Assembly (NCBI RefSeq): GCF_026781265.1
Contig: NZ_JAKUVC010000002.1
Span: 372,001 to 436,000 of the forward strand
Source: Streptococcus sanguinis
Lineage (GTDB): Bacteria > Bacillota > Bacilli > Lactobacillales > Streptococcaceae
Length of the DNA stretch: 64,000 nt
Direction: 5' to 3'
The notes beneath the pieces were generated by a model, which saw nothing but the letters and a program-made list of their open reading frames with translations, did not search any database and was not told the origin of the DNA. The translations under genes were made by a program, and so were the position numbers. The stretch's first letter is position 1, and every line of letters begins with the position of its first letter. Shown piece after piece: positions 43,588 through 53,211 of the stretch.

Positions 43588-45069
43588 CTAGGGCTGGATG
43601 CCGACGGATTGGACGAAGCGCATGAAAGCTTCCTGCCCCTCCTCTGTTCGCTTGTAAACTCCAGCATCTTCCAGTACTCGGCTGAAAATTTGTCCAACCG
43701 ATGCCTGAACTACTCCTTCCACCGTCTCAGCAGTAACATCTGAATTCTGGTCTTTGAGTTGATTGGCCCACTCCTGATGATAGGCAGCAACCTGACAGTC
43801 TTCTCCCAGCAAGAAAAGTTCCACCTGCTTGAGTTCTTCCTTGAGCCGAGGCGGCAGAATAGCCAGTCCCATCACCTCAATTAGACCGATATTTTCTTTC
43901 TTAATATGCTGCACATCCTTATGAGGGTGATAAATGCCGTCTGGATGTTCTGGGGAAGTTTGATTGTCCCGCAAGACCAAGTCTAGCTCAAAAGATCCAT
44001 CTTTTCTGCGCGCAATCGGTGTGATAGTATGGTGCGACTCGCCCTCAGACTCTGCCAAGACCTGCACACTTGGGTCAGAATAAGTCCACCAAATTTGCAA
44101 GATCTTGTCAGCTAACTCAATCAATGGTTCCTTCTTCTCAGATTTAAGCCGAATAACGGACATGGGCCACTTGACAATACCTGCCTCAACCTCATCAAAT
44201 CCGCTAAAAGTAAAGCTGCAATCCAGCTCTGCTATTTCCATAGGGAAGGTGTGACGTCCGCCCTGATAGTGGTCGTGGGTCAGGATAGAGCCGCCGACAA
44301 TAGGCAGGTCGGCATTTGAGCCAGCAAAATAACCCGGAAAGGTCTCAACGATGTCCAGCAAGCGCTCAAAGGTCAGCCGACTGATAGCCATGGGAAGGTG
44401 CTGGCTGTGCAGAAAGATGCAATGTTCATTAAAGTAGGCATAGGGCGAATACTGAAAGCCCCACTCCTGTCCAGCCAAGTCAAAGCGAATAATCCGATGG
44501 TTGGCGCGGGCTGGGTGGTCCAAGCGGCCTTGGTAACCTTCATTTTCCATGCAAAGCTGGCAGGCTGGATAATTACTATTCTTAGCCTTTTTAGCTGCCG
44601 CAATTTCCTTGGGATCCTTTTCTGGCTTAGAGAGATTGATGGTAATTTCCAAATCTCCATAGGCAGTCGGTGCTTTGAAAGCAATATTTTTAGAAATGGC
44701 CTTGACTTTGATGTAGTCATTTTTTTGGCTAAGCTGGTAAAAGTCAGCCACAGCCTGCTCGGGACTTGAGGCATAAGAAGTCCAGAAGTCCCGATTGAGC
44801 CGACTAGGGGCAGGGGTGATGAAGTTCATGAGCTCTGCTCCCAGTATATCCTGCTCAGCTAGGGTATGACCAATCGTCCCATTCTTGACAGCCACAGCTA
44901 CCAAGTCATCCTTAAGGTCAATTAGCTGCTCAGCTTCCGTATCCTCCTCTGCCACTGTCTCTCCAACTAGAGCCATGACACGATTGCTCAGATAGATGGT
45001 GTCCATTTCTTCAAAAGTACTCTTGTCAATCACTGCAGATACAAAAGCAGTCAGTAACTTCTTGGACAT
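43588..45069 (-). CDS. galT: Galactose-1-phosphate uridylyltransferase, class II
   Basis: 493-residue enzyme exchanging UMP between UDP-glucose and galactose-1-phosphate. It belongs to the class II (Gram-positive) family, with [17 protein letters not shown] and [18 protein letters not shown] as histidine-rich active-site blocks and [20 protein letters not shown] 45069. It is separated from galK by 219 bases that contain a repeat element, although both are needed in equal measure for the Leloir pathway. Confidence 0.96.
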   Translation of the reverse strand: MSKKLLTAFVSAVIDKSTFEEMDTIYLSNRVMALVGETVAEEDTEAEQLIDLKDDLVAVAVKNGTIGHTLAEQDILGAELMNFITPAPSRLNRDFWTSYASSPEQAVADFYQLSQKNDYIKVKAISKNIAFKAPTAYGDLEITINLSKPEKDPKEIAAAKKAKNSNYPACQLCMENEGYQGRLDHPARANHRIIRFDLAGQEWGFQYSPYAYFNEHCIFLHSQHLPMAISRLTFERLLDIVETFPGYFAGSNADLPIVGGSILTHDHYQGGRHTFPMEIAELDCSFTFSGFDEVEAGIVKWPMSVIRLKSEKKEPLIELADKILQIWWTYSDPSVQVLAESEGESHHTITPIARRKDGSFELDLVLRDNQTSPEHPDGIYHPHKDVQHIKKENIGLIEVMGLAILPPRLKEELKQVELFLLGEDCQVAAYHQEWANQLKDQNSDVTAETVEGVVQASVGQIFSRVLEDAGVYKRTEEGQEAFMRFVQSVGIQP

Positions 45070-45100
45070 AGATCTTCCTTTCTCTTGCTAGTAAAGAAAG

Positions 45101-45265
45101 TGGGACAGAAATCGGTAATTCGTTAGAATTCGATTTCGTCGTCCCACCTCCGCACAGTTGAGTAGGGCTGTAAAAGCTGATAAAATCAGCGTAATAGAGC
45201 CCACTCAACCACTGCGTCTTGCTCGACAATCCAAAGACAATTGAGAGGCTAGGACTTTTGTCCCA
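45101..45265. repeat. Structured intergenic repeat element (MITE-like) between galK and galT
   Basis: About 165 bases bounded by imperfect terminal inverted repeats, TGGGACAGAA (45101-45110) and TTTTGTCCCA (45256-45265). Inside, CAGTTGAGTAGGGCT and AGCCCACTCAACCACTG form long complementary arms, with GCTGATAAAATCAGC as an inner hairpin. The frame across it has no protein features. It resembles the small non-coding repeats dispersed in streptococcal genomes; copies elsewhere cannot be checked from this window. Confidence 0.6.
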
Positions 45266-45288
45266 GACCCAAGTTCCTTTTCTGTGAA

Positions 45289-46467
45289 TTAGTCCAGCAC
45301 TCGGCTTCCGCAAGCTACTTCTGCAATGTAAAAGCTAGGGGCATAGCCGACAACCTCTTGATACTTAGAGCCGACATTTTCCTTAAAAGTATCCACAGCA
45401 TCCTTACGCACTAAAGCAATAGCACATCCGCCAAAGCCAGCCCCAGTCATACGAGCCCCCAGAACACCTTCTTGCTCCCAGGCTGTGTGAACCAAGGTGT
45501 CCAGCTCTAGACCAGTCACTTCATAGTCATGCTCCAATGAAACGTGGGAAGCATTCATGAGACGGCCAAATTTTTCAAGATCGCCTGCCTGCAAAGCTGC
45601 CCGTGCTTGCAAAGTACGTTGATTTTCTAAAACAGCATGGCGAGCCCGTTTAAGACGATTTTTGTCCTCTATCAGATAGCTATACTCGTCAAAGGACCAC
45701 TCGTCCAACTCGCCCAAGGTTGCGATAGACAGCTTGCGGTTAAGTTCTTCAACAGCTTTTTCGCACTCCGCCCGGCGCTCATTGTACTTGGAGTCAGCTA
45801 GTTCACGACGCTTATTGGTATTCATAATCACTACAACATTGTCCTGGAGATCAAGCGGCACCAAGTCATATTCAAGAGTATTGGTGTCAAGGTAAATAGC
45901 CCGCTGGTCAGCTCCCATTCCAATAGCGAACTGGTCCATAATGCCAGAATTAACTCCGATAAATTCATTCTCAGTTAATTTACCGATTTTCACTAGGTCC
46001 AAACGTTCCAACTGCAAATCAAAGAGTTTCTCAGCAATGACACCCGTCAAGAGCTCTAGAGATGCAGAAGAAGACAAGCCCGACCCGTTGGGAATATTTC
46101 CATAAACATAGATATCCATTCCTCGATCAATCTTATGACCCGCCTCCTGCAGAAAATACAAAACTCCTTTTGGATAGTTGGTCCAGTTATGCTCAGGCTC
46201 AAAGTGCAGGTTTTCCAGTGGCACTTCAATAATCCCTTTTTCTTCAAAATTCCCTGAGAAGAATCGCAAGAGCTGGTCGTCCCGCTTGCGAGCCGCTCCA
46301 TAAGTTCCTAGAGAAATCGCTGCAGGAAAGACATGGCCGCCGTTATAGTCCGTATGCTCACCAATCAGATTGATCCGACCAGGTGAAAAGAACGTGTGGT
46401 CCGCTTCTACTCCAAAAACCTTGGCAAAATCTGCGCGGATTTGCTCCGCTGAAATTAGGTTTGACAT
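45289..46467 (-). CDS. galK: Galactokinase
   Basis: 392-residue GHMP kinase phosphorylating galactose at C1. Visible motifs are the galactokinase signature [15 protein letters not shown], the phosphate-binding [13 protein letters not shown] and the C-terminal [19 protein letters not shown] at 46467. It is the first gene of the Leloir cluster, transcribed away from galR, with a promoter, a cre-like site and palindromic operators in the 205-base shared intergenic region. Confidence 0.97.
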   Translation of the reverse strand: MSNLISAEQIRADFAKVFGVEADHTFFSPGRINLIGEHTDYNGGHVFPAAISLGTYGAARKRDDQLLRFFSGNFEEKGIIEVPLENLHFEPEHNWTNYPKGVLYFLQEAGHKIDRGMDIYVYGNIPNGSGLSSSASLELLTGVIAEKLFDLQLERLDLVKIGKLTENEFIGVNSGIMDQFAIGMGADQRAIYLDTNTLEYDLVPLDLQDNVVVIMNTNKRRELADSKYNERRAECEKAVEELNRKLSIATLGELDEWSFDEYSYLIEDKNRLKRARHAVLENQRTLQARAALQAGDLEKFGRLMNASHVSLEHDYEVTGLELDTLVHTAWEQEGVLGARMTGAGFGGCAIALVRKDAVDTFKENVGSKYQEVVGYAPSFYIAEVACGSRVLD

Positions 46468-46500
46468 AAGCTAAACTCCTTTAAAATGAATAATCGACAT

Positions 46501-46514
46501 TGTAATCGTTTTCT
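46501..46514. promoter_or_regulatory. cre (CcpA) site in the galK leader
   Basis: TGTAATCGTTTTCT matches TGWAANCGNTNWCA at every position but the last. It lies between the galK -10 and its start codon, where bound CcpA would block elongation. Confidence 0.6.
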
Positions 46515-46521
46515 TATATTT

Positions 46522-46550
46522 ATTATAACTGTTTCCGAGTAAAACTTCAA
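46522..46550 (-). promoter_or_regulatory. Predicted galK promoter
   Basis: Minus strand TTGAAG (46545-46550), 17-base spacer, TATAAT (46522-46527). Confidence 0.6.
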
Positions 46551-46557
46551 TAAATTT

Positions 46558-46571
46558 AGTAAAATTTTACT
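46558..46571. promoter_or_regulatory. Predicted GalR operator
   Basis: AGTAAAATTTTACT is a perfect 14-base palindrome just upstream of the galK -35. Similar half-sites (TTTACTAA) recur near 46592-46600 and 46614-46622, the latter inside the galR promoter, suggesting paired operators. Confidence 0.5.
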
Positions 46572-46608
46572 TAATTTAGCACCGTGCAAAAATTTACTAA
46601 ACATATCT

Positions 46609-46637
46609 TTGTTATTTACTAATTTTTGAGTTATAAT
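46609..46637 (+). promoter_or_regulatory. Predicted galR promoter
   Basis: TTGTTA (46609-46614), 17-base spacer, TATAAT (46632-46637). A TTTACTAA half-site lies in the spacer, so autorepression is likely. Confidence 0.65.
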
Positions 46638-46672
46638 TTATGTAGACAGTAAATTGAAAAGGATCAAATCAA

Positions 46673-47674
46673 ATGGCTACTATCAAAGATATCGCCCAGG
46701 CTGCTGGTGTTTCTCCCGCAACTGTTTCGCGGGTTTTGAATTATGACAAGTCCATGTCTGTCAGCGATGAGACGCGTAAGAAGATTTTCGATATCGCTGA
46801 ACAGCTCAATTACCAAAAAAGCAAAAGGCAGAAAAAGACTTTGCCTCAGACCCATCGCATTGCTATCGTGGAATGGTACACAGAGCTGGAAGAGCTGGAT
46901 GATCTTTACTATTACTCCATCCGCCTAGGCATTGAAAAGAAAGCTCACGAACTGGGCTATGATATCGTACGGATTTTCAACAACGACTCTCTGAGCCAGC
47001 TAGAACAGATTGACGGCATCATTGCCATCGGAAAATTCAGCACTAAGCAAGTGCAGGAGCTGAAGCAATACAGTCCTGCCCTGGTTTTCGTAGATAGCGA
47101 TACGCTCGACCAAGGCCACAGCTGTGTGACAACGGACTTTGAGCATGCCGTTACCCATGTTCTCGACCATTTTCTTGAGCAGGGCATTCGAGAAATCGGT
47201 ATGATTGCTGGACGTGAAGAGACTTCAGACGGGACGACAAGTCTTGACGATCCGCGCTTGGCCTGCTTCTGCCGTTACCTTAGTGAAAAATACCTCTATC
47301 AGCCGGCCTATGTCAAGGTCGGCAAGTTCTCCTCAGAGTCAGGCTACCAGCTGATGAAAGACCTCATCAACCAGCAAAAAGAGCAGATGCCCAAAGCATT
47401 CTTCATAGCCAGCGATGCTCTGGCAGTCGGTGCCCTCCGTGCTCTTCAGGAAGCGGGAATAGCTGTTCCCCAAGATGTCCAGATTATTTCCTTTAATGAT
47501 ACATCTATTGCCAAATACGTCTATCCGCCTCTCAGCACTGTGACAGTCTTTACAGAGGAAATGGGCAAGCAAGCTCTGCAGATACTGGACCAGATGATCA
47601 AAACTGACGAAAGCTCCATTCCTTACATGATTAAGCTCTCTACCAAGCTGACACTAAGAGAAAGCAGCCTTTAA
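46673..47674 (+). CDS. galR: LacI-family galactose operon regulator
   Basis: 333-residue LacI/GalR regulator. The N-terminal helix-turn-helix (MATIKDIAQAAGVSPATVSR, then VLNYDKSMSVSDETRKKI) is followed by a periplasmic-binding-protein-like sensor domain with VTTDFEHAVTHVLDHFLEQG and AFFIASDALAVGALRAL. Divergent from galK, which with the palindromic sites between them supports control of the gal genes. ATG at 46673 follows AAAGGA. Confidence 0.93.
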   Translation: MATIKDIAQAAGVSPATVSRVLNYDKSMSVSDETRKKIFDIAEQLNYQKSKRQKKTLPQTHRIAIVEWYTELEELDDLYYYSIRLGIEKKAHELGYDIVRIFNNDSLSQLEQIDGIIAIGKFSTKQVQELKQYSPALVFVDSDTLDQGHSCVTTDFEHAVTHVLDHFLEQGIREIGMIAGREETSDGTTSLDDPRLACFCRYLSEKYLYQPAYVKVGKFSSESGYQLMKDLINQQKEQMPKAFFIASDALAVGALRALQEAGIAVPQDVQIISFNDTSIAKYVYPPLSTVTVFTEEMGKQALQILDQMIKTDESSIPYMIKLSTKLTLRESSL

Positions 47675-47690
47675 GCTAGAAAGACCACCT

Positions 47691-48626
47691 ATGAAAACCT
47701 ACGAAAAACTCTTTGACATCCTCAGCCAGGCTGACGACTATGTCAACGGCGAAAAAATAGCCCAAGAATTGGGCGTTTCACGAACTTCTATTTGGAAGGC
47801 CATTCAAAAATTGGAGAAAGAAGGCATCCAAATCGAATCCGTCAAGAACCGGGGCTATCGATTGACAGCGGGTGACCTACTGATTCCTGATTGGATTGAG
47901 ACACACTCACCTGCTCAGGTCTCCTTTAATCCTGACTGCCAGTCCACTCAAATGGATGCCAAGGCTGGCATGGAGGCTGGACGCCCAGCCAACACTCTCT
48001 ATCTAGCCGATGCCCAATCTGCTGGCCGAGGCCGCTTCGGTCGTGCCTTCTTCTGCCCCAGCCAGGGCGGCTTTTACATGTCTCTCCACCTCAAGCCCAA
48101 CCTCCCCTTCGACCAGCTCCCCTCCTATACTATCTTGACTGCGGGTGCCATTTACAAGGCAGTGAAAAATCTAACCCTCATGGAGGTTGATATCAAGTGG
48201 GTCAATGACATTTACTATCGAAACAAAAAAATTTCCGGCATCTTGACCGAGGCTACAACTTCTATCGAGACGGGTCTCGTCACCGATGTCATCATCGGTG
48301 TTGGCTTTAATTTTTTCATAACAGACTTTCCAGCCGACATCAAAGAAAAAGCTGGCTCCCTCTTTGAAGAGAAACCAGCCATTAGTCGCAATGAGCTCAT
48401 TGCCGAGATTTGGAAATGCTTCTACGAAAGTGACCCAGAAGAGCTCATCTACCTCTACAAGCAGCGCTCCTTGGTGCTAGGACGGCAAGTGACCTTTAGC
48501 CAAAAAGGCGCAAACTACCAAGGTTTGGCCAAGGATATCTCAGACAGCGGGCAACTTTTGGTCCAGCTGACAGATGGTCAAGAAATCTGGCTCAACAGCG
48601 GCGAAGTCTCGCTGACCAGTTGGTAA
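47691..48626 (+). CDS. birA: Bifunctional biotin-[acetyl-CoA-carboxylase] ligase / biotin repressor
   Basis: 311-residue BirA. An N-terminal winged helix-turn-helix (EKIAQELGVSRTSIWKAIQK) precedes the biotin-protein ligase domain with the ATP/biotin loop GRGRFGRAFFCPSQGGFYMS and KWVNDIYYRNKKISGILTE. The C-terminal SH3-like domain (GQLLVQLTDGQEIWLNSGEV) completes it. It attaches biotin to carboxylase carrier proteins and may regulate biotin transport. It starts 16 bases after galR and may be cotranscribed with it; no strong ribosome binding site is evident. Confidence 0.95.
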   Translation: MKTYEKLFDILSQADDYVNGEKIAQELGVSRTSIWKAIQKLEKEGIQIESVKNRGYRLTAGDLLIPDWIETHSPAQVSFNPDCQSTQMDAKAGMEAGRPANTLYLADAQSAGRGRFGRAFFCPSQGGFYMSLHLKPNLPFDQLPSYTILTAGAIYKAVKNLTLMEVDIKWVNDIYYRNKKISGILTEATTSIETGLVTDVIIGVGFNFFITDFPADIKEKAGSLFEEKPAISRNELIAEIWKCFYESDPEELIYLYKQRSLVLGRQVTFSQKGANYQGLAKDISDSGQLLVQLTDGQEIWLNSGEVSLTSW

Positions 48627-48642
48627 TCAAAAATTTCATTTC

Positions 48643-48674
48643 AAAAGGACTGAGTCATAAGACTCAGTCCTGTT
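48643..48674. terminator. Bidirectional terminator between birA and the DUF3272-like gene
   Basis: GGACTGAGTC (48647-48656), ATAA loop, GACTCAGTCC (48661-48670); A-rich on the left, TGTTTT on the right. Confidence 0.8.
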
Positions 48675-48678
48675 TTCA

Positions 48679-48870
48679 TTATTTCGGTCCTAAATGTTTA
48701 TCGATTTCATCCACAATTCGCCCCATGACATAGGAAATCTGCAGATTGCGCAACACCAAAACTGCCCAGAAAGCAGCCATAAAATAGCGCCCCGCCATGA
48801 TAGATTCATTGAAAAAATAGGTTTCTAAGGCTGTAAAAACAGCCATCACAATAAATTGTCGTCTGTTCAT
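48679..48870 (-). CDS. Small membrane protein, DUF3272-like
   Basis: 63 residues: MNRRQFIVMAVFTALETYFF followed by a second hydrophobic stretch (FMAAFWAVLVLRNLQISYVM) and a charged tail. It matches my recollection of the short streptococcal DUF3272 family, usually found downstream of dnaX, as here (38-base gap). Two membrane segments are likely. No function is known. Confidence 0.75.
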   Translation of the reverse strand: MNRRQFIVMAVFTALETYFFNESIMAGRYFMAAFWAVLVLRNLQISYVMGRIVDEIDKHLGPK

Positions 48871-48908
48871 AGATTTATTATAACACGAAAACCTAGAAAA
48901 ATCTTTTT

Positions 48909-50579
48909 TTAGTCCTCTTGAATGGTAATTTTTTCTGCTAAAAAGTCAAATCCTTCTGGAATCAAGCTTTCCTCTTCCTTCTCTTCAACCTCTGCCTTGC
49001 CATTGCGGCTACGAGCCGAAAAATCCGCCCGAATCTTAGTCCACTCTTCCAAGGAAATAGCCAAAATCTCTGGTGAAAAGCCTGCTGCATTGCTGAGGAT
49101 ATTGCCAAACATAGTATTGAGGTTGTCCCGCTTCATGGTCTGCTCAGCGTTAAAATTAGACTCAAAAGCTAAGATAGCATGGCTTTCATTGGCTGCCACT
49201 GGCTGCGAGCCTGCCAGCAAGGCCTTATCAGCTCCAGCTAGACTTTCGATAATCTCACCCCAAGCATTCTGCAGCTTGGTCAGATTGCTGCGAGCCAGAC
49301 TAGGATTGTCAACAGCCTCTTCTAAGATGGCATTAACCTTATTACGGTCTGCTCGGTAGCCCTTAGACTTCTGCGGACGAATATCCGAAGTTTTGACAGC
49401 TGCTGCAGGTTTTCCATTGCCATTAGCCAGCTGCTGCTTAAGACTATCTATCTCTTGTCTCAGTCCCTTAAGCTCATCGGCTAGATTATCCGGAATCGCT
49501 GCCGCTGCAGGAAGGCTGCTGGTCTCTGCCAGTCGAATGGTCATCATTTCTGTATAAATCTTAGGCTGCAGGCTGTTCTTGATATCTGCCAAACTCCTAG
49601 TCGCCATATCAATCATGGCAAAAAGAGTGTCCTGCGGTGTCTTGAGATTTTCCAGAAAGAGCTCGCTAGCATGATGATTCTCCCCGCCAGTTTTGACAAT
49701 GATCAAGTCACGCAGATATTGCAGGAGGTCCGTCACAAAACGGGCCATGTTTTTTCCGCTGTCAAAAATCAGATTGAGATTATCCAAGGCTGCAACTGCA
49801 TCATGAGCAATCAAGGCTGCTACATAGGCATCCAAGGCTCCCAAGCTGATAGAGCCAGTGATTTCTTCAGCAATGTCAGTAGTCAAACGATTTTCCTGAG
49901 TTAAGCTAAGAGCCTGGTCGAGGATAGACAAGGCATCCCGCATACCGCCCTCAGCTCGACGGGCAATAATCTGCACACCTTCCTGCTCAAAATCAATGCC
50001 TTCCTGCTCCAAAATCCAATCGATATGGCCAATAATGTCCTGAGTCTTGATAGACTTAAACTCAAAGCGCTGGACACGGGAAAGAATAGTTGCTGGAATC
50101 TTATGCAGCTCTGTCGTCGCTAGGATAAAGACTACGTTTTCTGTCGGCTCTTCCAAGGTCTTGAGTAAGGCGTTAAAAGCTCCAGTCGAGAGCATGTGCA
50201 CCTCGTCAATGATATAGACCTTGTGCTTGGCAAGACTAGGTGCATAGGTAGACTTGTCCCGAATGTCACGAATCTCATCTACACCATTATTAGAAGCCGC
50301 GTCGATTTCGATGACGTCTTCAAGGCTCCCCTCAGTGATAGCCTGACAGATATAGCAGTCATTGCAAGGCTCACCTTCCTTTTGATTCGGACAGTTCATA
50401 GCCTTAGCAAAAATCTTGGCAACACTAGTTTTCCCTGTTCCACGTGGGCCAGAAAAGAGATAGGCATGGCTGATTTTGCCTTGCTCAACAGCCTGCCGGA
50501 GAGTAGTGGCCACTACCTGCTGACCCACCAGCTGACCAAAGGTCTGACTGCGGTATTTCCGATATAAAGCTTGATACAT
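48909..50579 (-). CDS. dnaX: DNA polymerase III subunits gamma/tau
   Basis: 556-residue clamp-loader ATPase. Walker A is SGPRGTGKTSVAK, the zinc module is CPNQKEGEPCNDCYICQ, and Walker B/sensor regions are VYIIDEVHMLSTGAFNALLKTLEEP and FILATTELHKIPATILSRVQ. The C-terminal third (after about residue 370) is the tau-specific region with a coiled-coil start (DELKGLRQEIDSLKQQL) and a GKPAAAV linker. ATG at 50577-50579 shares a base with the stop of the GAF gene (TAATG), indicating coupled translation. Confidence 0.97.
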   Translation of the reverse strand: MYQALYRKYRSQTFGQLVGQQVVATTLRQAVEQGKISHAYLFSGPRGTGKTSVAKIFAKAMNCPNQKEGEPCNDCYICQAITEGSLEDVIEIDAASNNGVDEIRDIRDKSTYAPSLAKHKVYIIDEVHMLSTGAFNALLKTLEEPTENVVFILATTELHKIPATILSRVQRFEFKSIKTQDIIGHIDWILEQEGIDFEQEGVQIIARRAEGGMRDALSILDQALSLTQENRLTTDIAEEITGSISLGALDAYVAALIAHDAVAALDNLNLIFDSGKNMARFVTDLLQYLRDLIIVKTGGENHHASELFLENLKTPQDTLFAMIDMATRSLADIKNSLQPKIYTEMMTIRLAETSSLPAAAAIPDNLADELKGLRQEIDSLKQQLANGNGKPAAAVKTSDIRPQKSKGYRADRNKVNAILEEAVDNPSLARSNLTKLQNAWGEIIESLAGADKALLAGSQPVAANESHAILAFESNFNAEQTMKRDNLNTMFGNILSNAAGFSPEILAISLEEWTKIRADFSARSRNGKAEVEEKEEESLIPEGFDFLAEKITIQED

Positions 50580-51076
50580 TAGGCTTTTTCTCCAAACATT
50601 TCAAAATTCCAAGTCGTTTTTTCAAGCAAAATCTGGACGAACTTTTCCAGATATTCCTGATCTAGATTATCATAATCGCCTGTCAATGCCGAATCCAAAT
50701 CTAGCACTCCCAAAAGGTGGCCATCTTTTACCATGGGCACCACAATTTCGCTCTTAGCCCGGCTATCACAAGAGATATAGTTGGCATGCTGAGTCACATC
50801 ATCTACGATGATTGTCTCTTCTTTCTCCGCAGATTCCCCACAGACACCCTTACCTAAGGCAATATGGACACAGGAAACACCGCCCTGAAAAGGCCCCAAA
50901 ATTAGCTCACTCCCATCAAAAAGATAGAAACCAGTAAAAACCGAATGAGGCAAAGCTTGATTGAGCAGCGCGCTAGCGTTGGACAGATTAGCTAAAGCGT
51001 TAGTCTCACCATCTAACAAGGCTTCCAACTGAGCCAGTAAAAGTTGATAATTTGAAATTTTTTCTTTTGTGTTCAT
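50579..51076 (-). CDS. GAF-domain free methionine-(R)-sulfoxide reductase
   Basis: About 165 residues forming one GAF domain of the fRMsr type. The redox cysteines are in [18 protein letters not shown] and [17 protein letters not shown], the pattern of characterised fRMsr. It would reduce free methionine-R-sulfoxide using thioredoxin. Start: ATG 51076 ([10 protein letters not shown]) has no ribosome binding site and lies only 7 bases downstream of a TATAAT; a TTG at 51109 is the alternative. The upstream placement next to dnaX is common in streptococci. Confidence 0.88.
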   Translation of the reverse strand: MNTKEKISNYQLLLAQLEALLDGETNALANLSNASALLNQALPHSVFTGFYLFDGSELILGPFQGGVSCVHIALGKGVCGESAEKEETIIVDDVTQHANYISCDSRAKSEIVVPMVKDGHLLGVLDLDSALTGDYDNLDQEYLEKFVQILLEKTTWNFEMFGEKA

Positions 51077-51083
51077 AGAGTCT

Positions 51084-51089
51084 ATTATA
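51084..51089 (-). promoter_or_regulatory. Predicted -10 of the GAF/dnaX transcript
   Basis: TATAAT on the minus strand, with TTGGTT 18 bases further upstream as a possible -35. The ATG is 7 bases downstream, so a transcript starting here would be nearly leaderless. Confidence 0.45.
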
Positions 51090-51105
51090 TCAAAAAGCCG
51101 GTCTT

Positions 51106-51939
51106 TCAACCAAGCTTTTCTTTAATTTTGTTATCCAAAAATTCATCAATCAGTCTATTTACAATATCGGGTTGGTCGGTATTAGAATTATGTCCCGCCT
51201 TATCAATCCATTGAACAGACTTCCCAGTATTTCTTTCATAGGCCTTCAAATACCGTATACAAGACCCTGCACGATCTTCTTTTCCACATATAACCAATTG
51301 TGGACATTTTACTTCATAAGAAAGCTTCTTCTCTACTGCTTCTGAAAATATCTTATATCCGTATCCCGCAAGACGAGCATACCTTTTTTGATCGCCATCA
51401 TAAACCATCATCATATCATACATCAGTTTTCTTCCATAGTCTGTTGTTGATACGCTTTTAGGGCCTGATTTCAAAAGAGATTTCCATGGATAGATTCTAT
51501 AAATTGCCTCCATATTTTTTAAGAGCCACAACTCCATAGCTGTATAATAGTTCCTTTGCAGGGAAGGTGAATCAATCGTAACAAGGCCTTTTAATTTCTC
51601 AGGAAAAAGTTGAGCATAAACCTGTCCTACATATCCTCCCATTGACTGACCAATTAATATTGGATTTTTTATTCTCTCTTTGACAAATATTCTATCTAGC
51701 CATTTCGCCATATCAAACAAGCTAAAATTGAGCTTAAAAGGATAAGATGACGCGTGGCCTGGAGCATCCCACACTAGTACTCTATATTTGTCTTTAAAGT
51801 ACTCTATTTGTTTGTCAAATAATCTATGGTCAGCTGTAAGTCCAGGTAAAAAGATAAGAGCACTTTTCGCTGATGCATACATATCATTTGTCCAATAATG
51901 AATGACTCCACTTGATGTTTCGTATGTCTTTTCAATCAA
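51106..51939 (-). CDS. Alpha/beta hydrolase
   Basis: 277-residue hydrolase. The nucleophile elbow is [12 protein letters not shown] (Ser), the oxyanion-side [11 protein letters not shown], and the catalytic His is in [23 protein letters not shown]. Substrate unknown. The apparent start is TTG at 51937-51939 because no ATG or GTG gives a complete N-terminus. The region is more AT-rich than dnaX next to it, which may mean acquisition or relaxed selection. It is 18 bases downstream of the peptidase E gene. Confidence 0.82.
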   Translation of the reverse strand: MIEKTYETSSGVIHYWTNDMYASAKSALIFLPGLTADHRLFDKQIEYFKDKYRVLVWDAPGHASSYPFKLNFSLFDMAKWLDRIFVKERIKNPILIGQSMGGYVGQVYAQLFPEKLKGLVTIDSPSLQRNYYTAMELWLLKNMEAIYRIYPWKSLLKSGPKSVSTTDYGRKLMYDMMMVYDGDQKRYARLAGYGYKIFSEAVEKKLSYEVKCPQLVICGKEDRAGSCIRYLKAYERNTGKSVQWIDKAGHNSNTDQPDIVNRLIDEFLDNKIKEKLG

Positions 51940-51957
51940 AATACTACACCCGCATTC

Positions 51958-52581
51958 TTATTTATTTTCCACCAAAACCTTCACTTCTTCAACCTCCACA
52001 AGCACAGCTTGGTGATTATTTAAGGGAAGTAGATGTAGCTGGTCGCTGTATGTATCCAGAGTGGACTGAGCACTTTCAGCAAAGGGTTCTTCACCAACAT
52101 GAGGCAGGAGATAAAAATCTGCCTCATGTAACGCCACCGTATCAGACAGTTCCCCTGCTACTTCCTTATCGTCCATAATCTTATTATAGTCAATATCTTT
52201 GGCTGTGATGATAGCACCAGCGGATTCGCCCACATAAACCATGCCATCCGCAATCTGCTCTTTTATCAAAGACAGAAGCTGCTTTTTCTTTAGTTCTTGC
52301 AGAAGATAAAAGGTATTGCCGCCAGAGATATAGAGAAGCTTGCTTTGGAAAATCTTTGCCTGAGCTGTTTCTCTATCACAAGCTGAAATATCCAAGACCT
52401 CTACTTGAAATCCCAAGTCCTCAAAGGTTTGCAGGGCTTCGTCAATATAACCCCTATACTCTTCTACATTTCCAGCCGTCGGGATAAAAAGCACATGTTT
52501 GCCCAATTGCTTTTTAGATGCATATTGTTTAAATAAGTTCTTAACTCCCGCAAAATATGAACATAAAAATAATTGTTTCAT
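51958..52581 (-). CDS. Peptidase E-like serine hydrolase (S51 family)
   Basis: 207-residue protein of the S51 dipeptidase/cyanophycinase-like family. It has the glutamine-amidotransferase-like fold with the SGGNTFYLLQEL motif and the nucleophile serine in VYVGESAGAIIT. The length is near that of Salmonella PepE (229), which cleaves Asp-Xaa dipeptides; the exact specificity here is unknown. ATG at 52581 follows AAGGAGG. Upstream is a decayed methyltransferase gene. Confidence 0.85.
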   Translation of the reverse strand: MKQLFLCSYFAGVKNLFKQYASKKQLGKHVLFIPTAGNVEEYRGYIDEALQTFEDLGFQVEVLDISACDRETAQAKIFQSKLLYISGGNTFYLLQELKKKQLLSLIKEQIADGMVYVGESAGAIITAKDIDYNKIMDDKEVAGELSDTVALHEADFYLLPHVGEEPFAESAQSTLDTYSDQLHLLPLNNHQAVLVEVEEVKVLVENK

Positions 52582-52592
52582 AGGATACCTCC

Positions 52593-53211
52593 TTATTTTT
52601 TCTTAATTTTATAAAGAATCCATTGACCATTTCTTTGACTATCGATGAGATGCAAGTCCAAGTTAGATAAATAATGCTCCAGTTTTTCTTGCTTTGTAAA
52701 GTCTGGTAGGTATTAAGCTAATTTGCTCCATTCACATGCCAGTAAGATGCTTCCATCTGGCTTAAGTATCTGCTTAAGTTCTAGGAACGCCTGAGCTAAA
52801 TCCGACCAATGAAATTGAGTTTAAAATGCTGTATGTAATCAAATCAAATTTCTCAACCGGAAGATTTGTATTCTCAACATTTTTCACCCCAAATGCTAGG
52901 CCAGGCTCAGCCAATTTTTCAGCTGCTCTGATGGCCGTAGAAGAAATATCAATCCCCAGAACTCGACTATTAGGAAAGTGCTTTTTCAAATATTTCGAGG
53001 ATTATCCATTTCCAACTCCAACAACCAAAATAGCTTTAAATCTCTTCCTATACTCCAGCTGAATGACCGCCCAAACAACCATGGGCATATAAACACGATT
53101 CCATAACTTCATCATCCATAACCCAACCAAACCGGACGGCTTTTTTGATTGGTACATTAAGTAAAGAAAAGCAAGAATAATCAGAAGGCCAACTATTGCT
53201 AGATAACTCAT
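52593..53211 (-). pseudogene. Decayed class I SAM-dependent methyltransferase
   Basis: The frame starts at ATG 53211 with a membrane-like N-terminal helix (MSYLAIVGLLIILAFLYLMY) and reaches the SAM motif region ILVVGVGNG, then TAA at 53002-53004. The same frame continues with SSKYLKKHFPNSRVLGIDIS. Around 52810-52830 the frame shifts to read FHWSDLAQAFLELKQILKPD, a typical motif region, then hits TAA at 52713-52715 before ending at 52593. At least one nonsense change, one frameshift and a second stop are present. The stop at 53002 could be explained by CAA to TAA. Its start overlaps the grpB-like stop by four bases, so it was once cotranslated. Confidence 0.8.

Noticed and set aside
45026..45313. 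95-codon minus-strand frame between galK and galT
   Set aside because: It spans the structured repeat and both gene ends; composition and lack of motifs fit a non-coding element.
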